Positions 57,501 to 64,000 of a stretch of 64,000 nt of DNA are shown piece by piece. Below the pieces are notes generated by a model, which searched no databases, was not told where the DNA came from, and saw only the letters and a program-made list of their open reading frames with translations. Within the stretch, counting starts at the first letter, position 1, and each line of letters starts with the position of its first letter. The translations under genes were made by a program, and so were the position numbers. Source of the stretch: Ruminococcus sp. Lineage in GTDB: Bacteria; Bacillota; Clostridia; Oscillospirales; Acutalibacteraceae. Where the stretch lies: the NCBI GenBank assembly GCA_017404145.1, contig JAFRCW010000009.1, forward strand, positions 1 through 64,000. The letters are read 5' to 3'.

Positions 57501-58279
57501 CGTTCCCCGGAACCAACTGCGAGTATGATTCCGCGAAGGCGGTTGAGGATGCGGGCGCCAAGGCGAAGATCATCGTCATCAATAACCTGACTCCCGACGG
57601 GATTAAGCGTTCCGTAGAGACATTCCGTCAGGCGCTTGACGAGTCACAGATGATCTTTATCCCCGGCGGCTTCTCCGGAGGCGACGAGCCCGACGGTTCG
57701 GGCAAATTCATCACTGCTTTCTTCCGCAACGCGGCGATCAAAGAAGGGGTAGAAACACTCCTGAACAGCCGAGACGGTCTGATCTGCGGTATCTGCAACG
57801 GTTTTCAGGCGCTGATCAAGCTGGGACTGGTTCCTTACGGCGAGATCAGAGAGCAGGATACGGATTCTCCCACCCTGACCTTCAATACGATCGCGCGCCA
57901 CCAGTCGAAGATCGTCCGTACCCGTATCGCGTCGGTCAAATCTCCTTGGCTGTCGCTGATGAATGTCGGCGACGTGGTGAATGTGCCGATCTCACACGGA
58001 GAAGGACGTTTTGTCGCCTGTGACGAGTTGATCAGACAGCTCAGCGAGAACGGTCAGATCGCAACCCAGTATGTGGATCTGTCCCATAAAGCGACCATGG
58101 ATATCCGGTATAACCCTAACGGCTCCGCTTTTGCTGTGGAGGGTATTACCTCTCCCGACGGAAGGGTGTTCGGTAAGATGGGACACTCTGAGCGTATCGG
58201 CAAGGACCTCTATAAAAACGTTCCCGGCAGCTACGATATCCGGATGTTCGAGGCAGCAGTGAAATACTTTCATAAATAA
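54572..58279 (+). CDS. purL: Phosphoribosylformylglycinamidine synthase, single chain
   Basis: A 1235-residue one-chain FGAM synthase: N-terminal PurS-like part, synthetase core ([70 protein letters not shown]) and C-terminal class I glutaminase ([13 protein letters not shown], nucleophile in [14 protein letters not shown], then HSERIG). It converts FGAR to FGAM using glutamine. It is the last gene of the operon. Confidence 0.97.
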   Translation: [1235 protein letters not shown]

Positions 58280-58350
58280 GAACGAAGAAAGAAGAAATAA
58301 GAACTGAGGGAGGGCTTTGATGTCCTCCCTTTTTCATTTCAAATTTGCTA

Positions 58351-58379
58351 TTGCATTTTAGAAACCGAAGTGTTATACT
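58351..58379 (+). promoter_or_regulatory. Promoter of the thiT-thiN operon
   Basis: TTGCAT, 17 bases, TATACT, just before the TPP riboswitch. Confidence 0.65.
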
Positions 58380-58393
58380 TTTAACAAGAAATC

Positions 58394-58490
58394 ACCCGCA
58401 GGGGCGCTGACGCGAAAGTCGGCTGAGATTTGGATAGCTGTTTCCATTACCCTTTACCTGATACGGATAATGCCGTCGTAGGGAGCTGTA
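58394..58490 (+). promoter_or_regulatory. TPP riboswitch
   Basis: The sequence carries the THI-box consensus: CAGGGGCGCTG, GGCTGAGAT, ACCCTTTACCTGAT, CGGATAATGCCGTCGTAGGGA. A GCCGTGAGAGTGCGCCGAC...GCTCGGTGC stretch after it probably hides or frees the ribosome site. It precedes thiT, so thiamine pyrophosphate should shut off thiamine uptake. Confidence 0.93.
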
Positions 58491-58558
58491 GTTGCCGTGA
58501 GAGTGCGCCGACTTAGCTCGGTGCATTTTATTATGAAAACTACATTTCGGAGGATTTT

Positions 58559-59371
58559 ATGAAAGACGTTAAATTATCCCAGAAGCTTACCGAGTCGGCG
58601 CTGATGCTGGCGCTGGCAACGATACTCAGCTTTGTCAAGATCATTGAACTGCCCTTTGGCGGGAGCATCACGCTGGCTTCTATGCTGCCGATGGTCATAC
58701 TCGCCTATCGTTACGGATTTTTGTGGGGACTGTTTTCCGGCGCGGTTTTCAGTCTGATCCAGCTTTTGTTCGGACTGAATAACCTGTCCTATGCGACCTC
58801 GGCGGTCGCCGCTGTCGCGATCATTCTGCTCGACTATGTGCTGGCGTTCTCCTGCACTGCTGTCGGCGGACTGTTCAGAAAGATGAAATCCCAGTCTGCC
58901 GCGATCACATTGGCGGCATTTGTGACCTGTCTGATCCGCTTTATTTGCCACACGTTATCGGGCTGTACCGTATGGGCGGGCGTATCCGTGCCAACCGCGG
59001 ACGCGTTCCTCTATTCGCTGATCTATAACGCGGCATATATGATCCCCGAGACGGTTATCACGACGGTATTCGCGGTCTATCTTTCTTCTGCGCTGGTATT
59101 CTCCAAAACGACCATCATCCCGCAGAGGAGAAAAGAAACTCCCGAGTATGTGAATGTTCTGACCTTTGTCAGCGGTATCGTTTCGTTGACCGGCGTGATC
59201 GTCGCGGCGGTATTCCTTTTTCCGGCGATGCAGAACGAAAACGGCTTTGATATCACCGGTATTGTGAATGTCAATCCCTTTGCAGTTGCGATCCCGCTGG
59301 TGATCGCGGCGCTCGGTGTTGTTGCGGTGATGATTCTCAGAACGATCAAAAAGACTTCCGGAAAAGGATAA
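58559..59371 (+). CDS. thiT: Energy-coupled thiamine transporter ThiT
   Basis: The 270-residue membrane protein is the S component of an ECF transporter for thiamine: TESALMLALATILSFVKIIELPFGGSITLASMLPMVILAYRYGFLWGLFSGAVFS and later HTLSGCTVWAGVS and LIYNAAYMIPET. ThiT is normally about 190 residues; here about 70 more residues with two extra hydrophobic helices follow (residues about 200-260). TPP riboswitch control and thiN next door confirm the substrate. Confidence 0.93.
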   Translation: MKDVKLSQKLTESALMLALATILSFVKIIELPFGGSITLASMLPMVILAYRYGFLWGLFSGAVFSLIQLLFGLNNLSYATSAVAAVAIILLDYVLAFSCTAVGGLFRKMKSQSAAITLAAFVTCLIRFICHTLSGCTVWAGVSVPTADAFLYSLIYNAAYMIPETVITTVFAVYLSSALVFSKTTIIPQRRKETPEYVNVLTFVSGIVSLTGVIVAAVFLFPAMQNENGFDITGIVNVNPFAVAIPLVIAALGVVAVMILRTIKKTSGKG

Positions 59372-59375
59372 AAAT

Positions 59376-59996
59376 ATGAAAACGTGCTTCATCTTCGGCG
59401 CCTTGCCCGCCTTATATACCCCCATTCTTCCCCAAAAAGACGACTTGGTGATCGCCGCAGACAGAGGATATCTGCGCCTTGAAGAAAAAGGGCTTACCCC
59501 CGATATCCTTGTCGCGGACTTTGACTCGATGAAGGACGACCCTCTTTTTGAAAACACTGTCAGGCTGAATGTCCGAAAGGACTTTACCGACGTTGCCTGC
59601 GCCGTGGATATCGGCTTTCGGGAGGGATACGACAATTTTGTTATCTACGGCGGAGCTGGAGGGAAGCTTGACCACAGCCTTGCTAACGTCCAGCTCTGCT
59701 CAGATATTTTGCGCCGCGGGGGAGAAGCGGTGTTCTGCGGTGATAACGAGAGCTTTACTGTGATTCAAGCCTCTTATCAATTTGAAAAGCGGGACAGCGG
59801 CAGGCTGTCGGTATTCTCTCTGACAGACAAGTGCGAGGGCGTCACGATCCATGGCGCGTCCTATGAGGCGGAAAATATTACTTTGTACCGCAACCAGATC
59901 CCCACCCTCGGCGTAAGCAATTCTTTCATCGGGAAAGAGGTTTGTATCTCTGTTGAAAGCGGTGAACTGCTCATCATCTGGGAGACGATCCGTTAA
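59376..59996 (+). CDS. thiN: Thiamine diphosphokinase
   Basis: The 206-residue enzyme has AADRGYLRLEEKGLTPDILVADFDSM (about 28-53), KDFTDVACAVDIGFREGYDNFVIYGGAGGKLDHSLANVQL and a C-terminal beta domain ending SVESGELLIIWE. It turns imported thiamine into TPP, the ligand of the riboswitch upstream. It starts four bases after thiT. Confidence 0.94.
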   Translation: MKTCFIFGALPALYTPILPQKDDLVIAADRGYLRLEEKGLTPDILVADFDSMKDDPLFENTVRLNVRKDFTDVACAVDIGFREGYDNFVIYGGAGGKLDHSLANVQLCSDILRRGGEAVFCGDNESFTVIQASYQFEKRDSGRLSVFSLTDKCEGVTIHGASYEAENITLYRNQIPTLGVSNSFIGKEVCISVESGELLIIWETIR

Positions 59997-60036
59997 TTAT
60001 GACCGATTTGTGAACAAATTTAATACTTTGTAAATA

Positions 60037-60065
60037 ATCGTCCTTTTCTATTGCAAAAGGACGAT
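60037..60065 (+). terminator. Intrinsic terminator after thiN
   Basis: ATCGTCCTTTT and AAAAGGACGAT are perfect 11-base inverted copies, followed by TTGTTAT. Confidence 0.75.
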
Positions 60066-60185
60066 TTGTTATGTATAGTAGAATCAGTAAAAGAAAAACT
60101 TCTTTTTTATTTTGATTGTTTCACCCTTTGTGGTTTCCTTTTCATTATTGATTCCTTTTCAATTTACGTCTTAAGTGTAAGTGCT

Positions 60186-60215
60186 AAAAGCCCGGTGTGT
60201 TGACATCGGGCTTTT
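60186..60215. terminator. Hairpin terminator upstream of the DUF3006 gene
   Basis: AAAAGCCCG and CGGGCTTTT pair around 12 bases. The 170 bases between thiN's terminator and this hairpin hold nothing recognisable. Confidence 0.6.
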
Positions 60216-60219
60216 CACA

Positions 60220-60248
60220 TTGACAAAGAAAGCTTTTTGCTGTACAGT
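60220..60248 (+). promoter_or_regulatory. Promoter of the DUF3006 gene
   Basis: TTGACA, 17 bases, TACAGT. The start codon lies only about 16-19 bases beyond, so the leader is very short. Confidence 0.65.
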
Positions 60249-60263
60249 GATACAGAGGTGAGA

Positions 60264-60515
60264 GTGTTGAGAGTCATCATTGACAGATTTGAAGAAGAAT
60301 TCGCAGTAGTGGAGCTGCCCGATCAAACGATGCTCCATGTTCCGAAAGCGCTTTTTGAAAACGCGCACGAGGGCGACGCTGCGGAGATCACGGTACTCGG
60401 CAGACCCTATGAGCAGGAAAGTGAAGAATCACAGAATCCCTCGGGGCTTTTTGAGAAGCTGAGAAAGAAGTCGAACAAGAAGAAAAAAGCGGATAATCCG
60501 CCGGAAGAGGTTTGA
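60264..60515 (+). CDS. DUF3006-domain protein
   Basis: Starting at GTG 60264 (or TTG 60267) after AGAGGTGA, the 83-residue product begins LRVIIDRFEEEFAVVELPDQTMLHVPKALF, the DUF3006 signature, and ends in a Lys-rich stretch (LRKKSNKKKKAD). DUF3006 proteins are small and of unknown function, often next to metallo-beta-lactamase-type nucleases; none is here. Confidence 0.85.
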   Translation: MLRVIIDRFEEEFAVVELPDQTMLHVPKALFENAHEGDAAEITVLGRPYEQESEESQNPSGLFEKLRKKSNKKKKADNPPEEV

Positions 60516-60578
60516 CTGACAACCCGTTTTTTTCAGTTGACAAACGTGATTATCAATGATATAATAACTGACGCTTAG

Positions 60579-60652
60579 GGGCCATTAGCTCAGTTGGTCA
60601 GAGCAACCGGCTCATAACCGGTTGGTCCGGGGTTCGAGTCCCTGATGGCCCA
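60579..60652 (+). tRNA. tRNA with CAU anticodon (Met elongator, or Ile2)
   Basis: The 74-base cloverleaf: acceptor GGGCCAT/ATGGCCC with discriminator A, D arm GCTCAGTTGGTCAGAGC, anticodon arm ACCGG-CTCATAA-CCGGT, T arm CGGGG-TTCGAGT-CCCTG. CCA is not encoded. A CAU anticodon fits elongator Met or lysidine-modified Ile; the sequence is not decisive, though no initiator features (C1-A72 mismatch) are present. Two displaced copies of its 3' end lie downstream. Confidence 0.92.
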
Positions 60653-60662
60653 TTCGATATGA

Positions 60663-60705
60663 TTTAAGGACAGGGATACCCTTTTGTGGTATCCCTGTCC
60701 TTAAA
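60663..60705. terminator. Long perfect hairpin after the tRNA
   Basis: TTTAAGGACAGGGATACC and GGTATCCCTGTCCTTAAA are exact 18-base inverted copies around CTTTTGT. It probably ends tRNA transcription, but it lacks a clear T-run. Confidence 0.65.
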
Positions 60706-60721
60706 CTTTGTCAAGGAGTGT

Positions 60722-60929
60722 GCCATCAGGGACTCGAAGCGACCGTGCCGAGGATGAAGCGCGAAGTCGCTGAAAACCGAAGGTAAAAACAGTCCGGGGA
60801 ACAGGGAGAGCGCAGATGTCACTTGTCGAATCTGACCTTGGCAACAAGCGAGGTAGAAGATGTCGTGTAGGTGAAACATACTGATGGTCCGCTTTCTCGA
60901 TTTAGCAAACGTCATCAGGGACTCGAACC
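60722..60929. repeat. Segment flanked by inverted copies of the tRNA 3' end
   Basis: GCCATCAGGGACTCGAA (60722-60738) and CATCAGGGACTCGAACC (60913-60929) are 17-base reverse complements of the tRNA T-arm/acceptor region, and are direct repeats of each other. They bound about 174 bases with no credible gene. This resembles attachment-site remnants of integration at the tRNA. The second copy forms the end of the DUF4230 gene. Confidence 0.65.
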
Positions 60930-61610
60930 GTTATTTGCGTTAGAATCCCTTTCAACTTCTTTTGCTTTTTTCTCTAATTCCTCCATTGAGTCGAAAAACT
61001 TCATCTCGTAGTCTTTTACAGAGCCTTCCAGAATTCCTTTAATCAAAGTTTGTGACTGTTCATTTGCCAAATCCAGAATTCCTGTTTCCGTTGCGTCCTC
61101 CGCTGCAATCTCTTCCGCGTATTGCAAAGCTTTTGCCATATCTGCTTTTTCATCCGCATTAAATAAAGTAAAGCTTTCATCAAAGAACTCGATGGAGTCA
61201 CTGTTGACTTTCACATCCAGTATTTCTGATTTTGGTATATAGAAATATACTGTTTTGTGAGTATTGTCAACACAGACACCAACGTTTTTGACGTCAATTC
61301 CTGCTTTCACAGTGGCGGTATACACCATTACGAAATCACCCTTGGTCAGGACAGGGATCCCTTCATCCGAATATCTTGCCAACCCTCTGAAATTCACTTT
61401 GGCGCTGATCAGCTCGTTTGCTGCTTGAAGCTTTCCTTCTATCATTGTGTTGGATAGCTCCGCTTCACTCTGACCTAATTGTAATGAGAAAAGATCCTGA
61501 CTCTTACCTGAGCAGCTGTTTATAACAAAAATCACAGTTCCGCAGATTAAAATAACACATATTAAAATAATGATGATTTTTATGATACTTATACCTTTTC
61601 CTTTTTCCAT
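60915..61610 (-). CDS. DUF4230-family membrane-anchored protein
   Basis: The start at 61610 has AAAGGAG upstream; the product is 231 residues. A basic N-terminus and one membrane helix (IIKIIIILICVILICGTVIFVI) are followed by an outside domain of the DUF4230 type (LISAKVNFRGLARYSDEGIPVLTKGDFVMVYTATVKAGIDVKNVGV, then KTVYFYIPKSEILDVKVNSDSIEFFDESFTLF). Function unknown. The last residues NGSSP and the stop are encoded by the tRNA-derived repeat, so the C-terminus has been remade. It lies downstream of structured RNA copy 2. Confidence 0.82.
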   Translation of the reverse strand: MEKGKGISIIKIIIILICVILICGTVIFVINSCSGKSQDLFSLQLGQSEAELSNTMIEGKLQAANELISAKVNFRGLARYSDEGIPVLTKGDFVMVYTATVKAGIDVKNVGVCVDNTHKTVYFYIPKSEILDVKVNSDSIEFFDESFTLFNADEKADMAKALQYAEEIAAEDATETGILDLANEQSQTLIKGILEGSVKDYEMKFFDSMEELEKKAKEVERDSNANNGSSP

Positions 61611-61621
61611 AGTAAACTCCT

Positions 61622-61720
61622 TTAGAATATCCAAATAATGAATCCTCGAATAACGACGAACAATAGAATGAGTGCGATTACGATCAGTATGATTTTTATG
61701 ATTAGTTTCTTGATATACAA
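61622..61720 (-). CDS. Possible hydrophobic micropeptide (about 32 aa)
   Basis: Right after the terminator of RNA copy 2, AAGGAGG is followed by a frame with no ATG (TTG at 61720, or non-standard ATC at 61714) encoding YIKKLIIKIILIVIALILLF and a short tail to FIIWIF. It is a strongly hydrophobic helix with a basic start, ending 11 bases before the DUF4230 gene's ATG. The strong ribosome site argues for translation; the absent ATG argues against. Confidence 0.35.
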   Translation of the reverse strand: MYIKKLIIKIILIVIALILLFVVIRGFIIWIF

Positions 61721-61732
61721 CACCTCCTTAAA

Positions 61733-61925
61733 AACAAAAAGACGCACAACCGGAGTCGTGCGTCAAAAAACACATGCTCGGTAGTCGCCAAACTAATTCA
61801 CATATCACGCTTCGCCAAATCTATCAGGGATAGCAGATAAGAGCATAGTGTTTTTATCAAATAAAAACACTATCCCCGCATAAAAATTGTCGAAGCAAAT
61901 CATATTCTTTTGTGAATTAGTTGGC
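61733..61925 (-). ncRNA. Unassigned structured RNA, copy 2
   Basis: About 193 bases from a TTGCAA-17-TACGAT promoter to a GACGCAC/GTGCGTC terminator with U-run. P1 GCCAACTAATTCAC with GTGAATTAGTTTGGC; P2 GCTTCG with CGAAGC; P3 GGGATAG with CTATCCC; P4 ATAGTGTTTTTAT with ATAAAAACACTAT. The bulge TATGCTC is complementary to GAGCAT in the tail, and AAAAACAC can pair with either GTGTTTTT of P4 or the GTGTTTTT just before the terminator. Core strings are shared with 41727-41944 while P1, P2 and the terminator covary. Downstream is the micropeptide frame and the DUF4230 gene. Confidence 0.75.
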
Positions 61926-61931
61926 ACCTTT

Positions 61932-61960
61932 ATCGTATCATATTCTTTCTGTCTTTGCAA
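61932..61960 (-). promoter_or_regulatory. Promoter of structured RNA copy 2
   Basis: TTGCAA, 17 bases, TACGAT on the minus strand, the same boxes as at 41951-41979. Confidence 0.75.
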
Positions 61961-62031
61961 CTGTTTTTATACTTGCAACCTGTTTTGTGATGATGTATAA
62001 TATGACAGTACTAATTTGAAGGAGAATTCCC

Positions 62032-62580
62032 TTGGCAGAATGGATCACAAACATTGACTTTCAGATTCTCGACTGGATACAGGCGAATATGCGCTCTCCC
62101 TTCTTCGACTGGCTGATGCCGAAGCTCTCGCTGTTAGGGGAGTGGGGGATCGTCTGGATCGTGATCGGCATGATTCTGCTGTTTTTCAGAAAGACCCGCC
62201 GCGCGGCGGTGATCATGCTGATCTCTACCGTGGCGGTGCTGCTGGTCGGTGAATTGCTTTTGAAGAATACAGTGTGCCGCATCAGACCGTGCAACGTCAG
62301 ACCGTATATCGATATTCCCGTCAAACGTCCGACCTCTTACAGTTTCCCGTCGGGACATTCCAGCACATCGTTCGCCTGCGCTTCGGCGATATTCATCCAT
62401 CGCAGGACGCTTGGGATATTTGCACTGATGCTGGCGTTTTTGATCGCGTTTTCACGGATGTATAACTATGTGCATTTCCCGTCCGATGTGCTGGCGGGCG
62501 CGCTGCTCGGGATCCTGTTCACAGCGATCACCGTTGCCGTCGCGAAAGCCGTCGCGCCGAGCACCGGAAGCAGAATATAA
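62032..62580 (+). CDS. PAP2-family lipid phosphatase
   Basis: The 182-residue protein starts with TTG at 62032 behind GAAGGAG. It has about five membrane segments and the three PAP2 motifs: K-x6-RP (KNTVCRIRPCNV), SFPSGHSSTSFA and SRMYNYVHFPSDVLAG. The family removes phosphate from phosphatidic acid or undecaprenyl pyrophosphate on the outer membrane face. Confidence 0.93.
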   Translation: MAEWITNIDFQILDWIQANMRSPFFDWLMPKLSLLGEWGIVWIVIGMILLFFRKTRRAAVIMLISTVAVLLVGELLLKNTVCRIRPCNVRPYIDIPVKRPTSYSFPSGHSSTSFACASAIFIHRRTLGIFALMLAFLIAFSRMYNYVHFPSDVLAGALLGILFTAITVAVAKAVAPSTGSRI

Positions 62581-62598
62581 ACGAAGCGGGGTGTTCCT

Positions 62599-62697
62599 AT
62601 GAAGAAAAAACGTACTTGGATCATTCGTATCGTGGCGCTGATCTGCGCTCTGCTGATGCTCGCGACCGTGCTTGCGGTCGTGCTGTCAGCCCGCTGA
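62599..62697 (+). CDS. Small basic membrane peptide (32 aa)
   Basis: An ATG at 62599 after GGGGTG opens a 32-codon frame: KKKRTWIIRIV, a hydrophobic helix ALICALLMLATVLAVVL and a short SAR end. It follows the PAP2 gene by 18 bases and a hairpin follows it. The pattern fits a small transmembrane protein; no family recognised. Confidence 0.6.
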   Translation: MKKKRTWIIRIVALICALLMLATVLAVVLSAR

Positions 62698-62726
62698 AAC
62701 CGCATAAAAACGCAATATTTAGCGAT

Positions 62727-62760
62727 AAAAGCCGTATGTCGTCACAAGATGTGCGGCTTT
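62727..62760 (+). terminator. Hairpin after the PAP2 operon
   Basis: AAAAGCCG and CGGCTTT pair across about 19 bases; weak T-run. Confidence 0.5.
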
Positions 62761-62838
62761 CCGTCTGTTTTGGTAAAACTATACAAAAAATCATATAAAA
62801 ATTCTCTATTTTCTACGAAAAAACTTTTTGCGTTTTTC

Positions 62839-62867
62839 TTGATTTTATTTGCCTATTATAGTATAAT
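62839..62867 (+). promoter_or_regulatory. Promoter of the ribosomal S10 operon
   Basis: TTGATT, 17 bases, TATAAT, followed by a leader of about 280 bases. Confidence 0.7.
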
Positions 62868-62873
62868 GACCCT

Positions 62874-63151
62874 TGCGTGACTGCACAATGATATGCGTTG
62901 AAGCGGGAGGTTGCGGCATTTTGCCGGTTTTTCCGTGGAGTATGTCCGATTTTAAACCGGGCGAAAGAATAGTTTTGGACTTTTTCTGACATTGGGGTTG
63001 CTATGTCAGGAAGCTTTTGGGCCATCTCCATCCGGTTGACATTCAGTGTTGATCGGTTTTTTAATGAAGGGGTCGGGAACACCCGGCTCAGTGGAATGAA
63101 GTTGAAACATCTATCGCGCCCCAGCTAAAAATTTATTTAGGAGGCGAAGAT
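62874..63151 (+). promoter_or_regulatory. Long untranslated leader of rpsJ
   Basis: About 280 bases with several short inverted repeats (for example GCGGCATTTTGCCG, CTGACATTGG...GCTATGTCAGG) but no start codon with a good ribosome site until rpsJ. It is in the place of an autogenous ribosomal-protein leader; no known motif could be named. Confidence 0.45.
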
Positions 63152-63463
63152 ATGGCAGTCAAGGAAAAAATCAGGATAAGATTAAAGGGCTATGATCACC
63201 AGCTGGTGGATCAGTCCGCAGAGAGAATCGTCGCTACAGCCAAGCGTACAGGCGCCCGCGTCTCGGGTCCCGTGCCGCTTCCCACCGAGAAGCAGGTTGT
63301 GACTATCCTCAGAGCTGTTCATAAGTACAAGGACAGCCGCGAGCAGTTCGAGATGAGAACTCACAAGCGTCTTATCGACATTTTAAGACCGTCCAACAAG
63401 ACAGTCGAGGCTCTTATGAGCTTAGAGCTCCCTGCCGGCGTTGAGATTGAGATCAAGCTGTAA
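63152..63463 (+). CDS. rpsJ: 30S ribosomal protein S10
   Basis: The 103-residue protein starts behind [54 protein letters not shown] and [34 protein letters not shown] are diagnostic of S10. It is the first gene of the S10-L3 ribosomal operon. Confidence 0.98.
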   Translation: MAVKEKIRIRLKGYDHQLVDQSAERIVATAKRTGARVSGPVPLPTEKQVVTILRAVHKYKDSREQFEMRTHKRLIDILRPSNKTVEALMSLELPAGVEIEIKL

Positions 63464-63628
63464 ATTTCCCTATACCGTAGGGCGGGGCTTGCTCCCGCCG
63501 AGAGCGCCAAGTTACTCGGGCGTTGAACGATATGGAGGAATGAGCGGTTTATCCATTCCCAACCTACCACGCAGACAGGGTCATGTCGGAGAGATCCGAC
63601 CAATAACCTATAAGGAGGATATAAAAGA
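63464..63628 (+). other. Unusually long spacer between rpsJ and rplC
   Basis: These 165 bases hold a GTAGGGCGGGGCTTGCTCCCGCCG hairpin of the dispersed GTAGGG type (63477-63500) split here as GTAGGG plus GCGGGGCTTGCTCCCGC, then TCGGAGAGATCCGA, and finally AAGGAGG before rplC. No gene is seen. In most Firmicutes the two genes are closer. Confidence 0.5.
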
Positions 63629-64000
63629 ATGCAGAAAGCATTAATCGGCAAGAAGATCGGTATGACACAGATCTTCGACGAGAAGGGAAAAGTAGTTCCC
63701 GTCACCGTTGTTGAAGCGGGTCCTTGTGTTGTTTCTCAGCTCAAGACCGTTGATACAGACGGTTATGAAGCCGTACAGGTAGGCTTCGGCGACATCAAGC
63801 AAAAGCACTTGACCAAGCCTCTGGCAGGCCACTTCAAGAAGGCTGACGTCGCACCCAAGAGAATTCTCAAGGAATTCAGATTTGACGACTGCTCCGCATA
63901 TGAGCTGGGCCAGATCATCAAAGCAGACGTATTCGAGAACGGCAACAAGGTTGACGTTACCGGCAAGAGCAAAGGTAAGGGTTACGCCGGCGTGATCAAG
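63629..64000 (+). CDS. rplC: 50S ribosomal protein L3, cut by the window end
   Basis: The start at 63629 has AAGGAGG upstream. The first 124 residues read [39 protein letters not shown] and continue to [18 protein letters not shown], as in L3 (about 210 residues in full). The rest lies beyond the right edge. Confidence 0.97.
   Translation, partial: MQKALIGKKIGMTQIFDEKGKVVPVTVVEAGPCVVSQLKTVDTDGYEAVQVGFGDIKQKHLTKPLAGHFKKADVAPKRILKEFRFDDCSAYELGQIIKADVFENGNKVDVTGKSKGKGYAGVIK

Noticed and set aside
58280-58350. Separate small gene before the TPP riboswitch
   Set aside because: Only the end of purL, a short A/G-rich stretch and the promoter are present.
60664-60915. 83-codon minus-strand frame after the tRNA
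   Set aside because: It reads through the tRNA-derived repeats and the terminator hairpin; no ribosome site or family.

Overview
The window looks like a chromosomal segment of an anaerobic, Gram-positive gut or rumen Clostridia, most likely a Ruminococcus-like member of the Oscillospiraceae. The evidence is three secreted proteins with type I dockerins, a SigI/RsgI pair, Firmicutes-type Shine-Dalgarno sites and sigma-A promoters, an S10/L3 operon start, a TPP-controlled thiamine transporter, and several Clostridia-type small genes. Species cannot be fixed from sequence alone.

Left part (1-31 kb), mostly minus strand. A fragment of an IS200-like end abuts a truncated disulfide oxidoreductase at the left edge. 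That gene follows a ferritin-like, regulator, small membrane protein and OhrR-type series. Next come small stress or resistance operons: membrane protein-TetR, MarR-UvrA-like, and TetR-alcohol dehydrogenase-flavodoxin, the last two with long inverted-repeat operators. From 9 to 20 kb lies a cell-surface block: four large secreted beta-helix-like proteins (two with dockerins) around a sigma factor SigI and its membrane anti-sigma factor RsgI. SigI and one of the beta-helix genes share an ACCCC/CGTA promoter-like pair with identical spacing. Five near-identical terminators punctuate this half, all reading minus. YjbR, GrpB and a carboxylesterase follow, then RpiB and GlmS, then sulfur genes: metY with a long leader, and nifS-iscU. 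metY and nifS share one operator over the -35 box.

Middle part (31-47 kb). A HEAT-repeat protein, GNAT-DUF1858-small membrane protein, two copies of a tiny hydrophobic peptide locus with type I toxin architecture, a glycolipid glycosyltransferase/flippase operon, a 1445-residue dockerin protein with CHAP, M23 and many binding domains, an XRE regulator, a ZIP metal transporter, and proB-proA-proC with a TtcA-like gene.

Right part (47-64 kb), plus strand. A near-complete purine operon purE-F-M-N-O-H(AICAR transformylase)-D-L, in which PurF lacks the usual N-terminal cysteine and PurH is split into an archaeal-type PurO plus a stand-alone transformylase. Then a TPP riboswitch with thiT and thiN, DUF3006, a CAU tRNA with displaced copies of its 3' end, a DUF4230 gene, a PAP2 phosphatase, and the start of the ribosomal S10 operon.

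The most unusual item is a pair of homologous structured RNAs (about 41727-41944 and 61733-61925, minus strand). Both have the same promoter boxes and a terminator, their stems covary, and both sit upstream of envelope-protein genes. I cannot assign them to a family I recognise with certainty.
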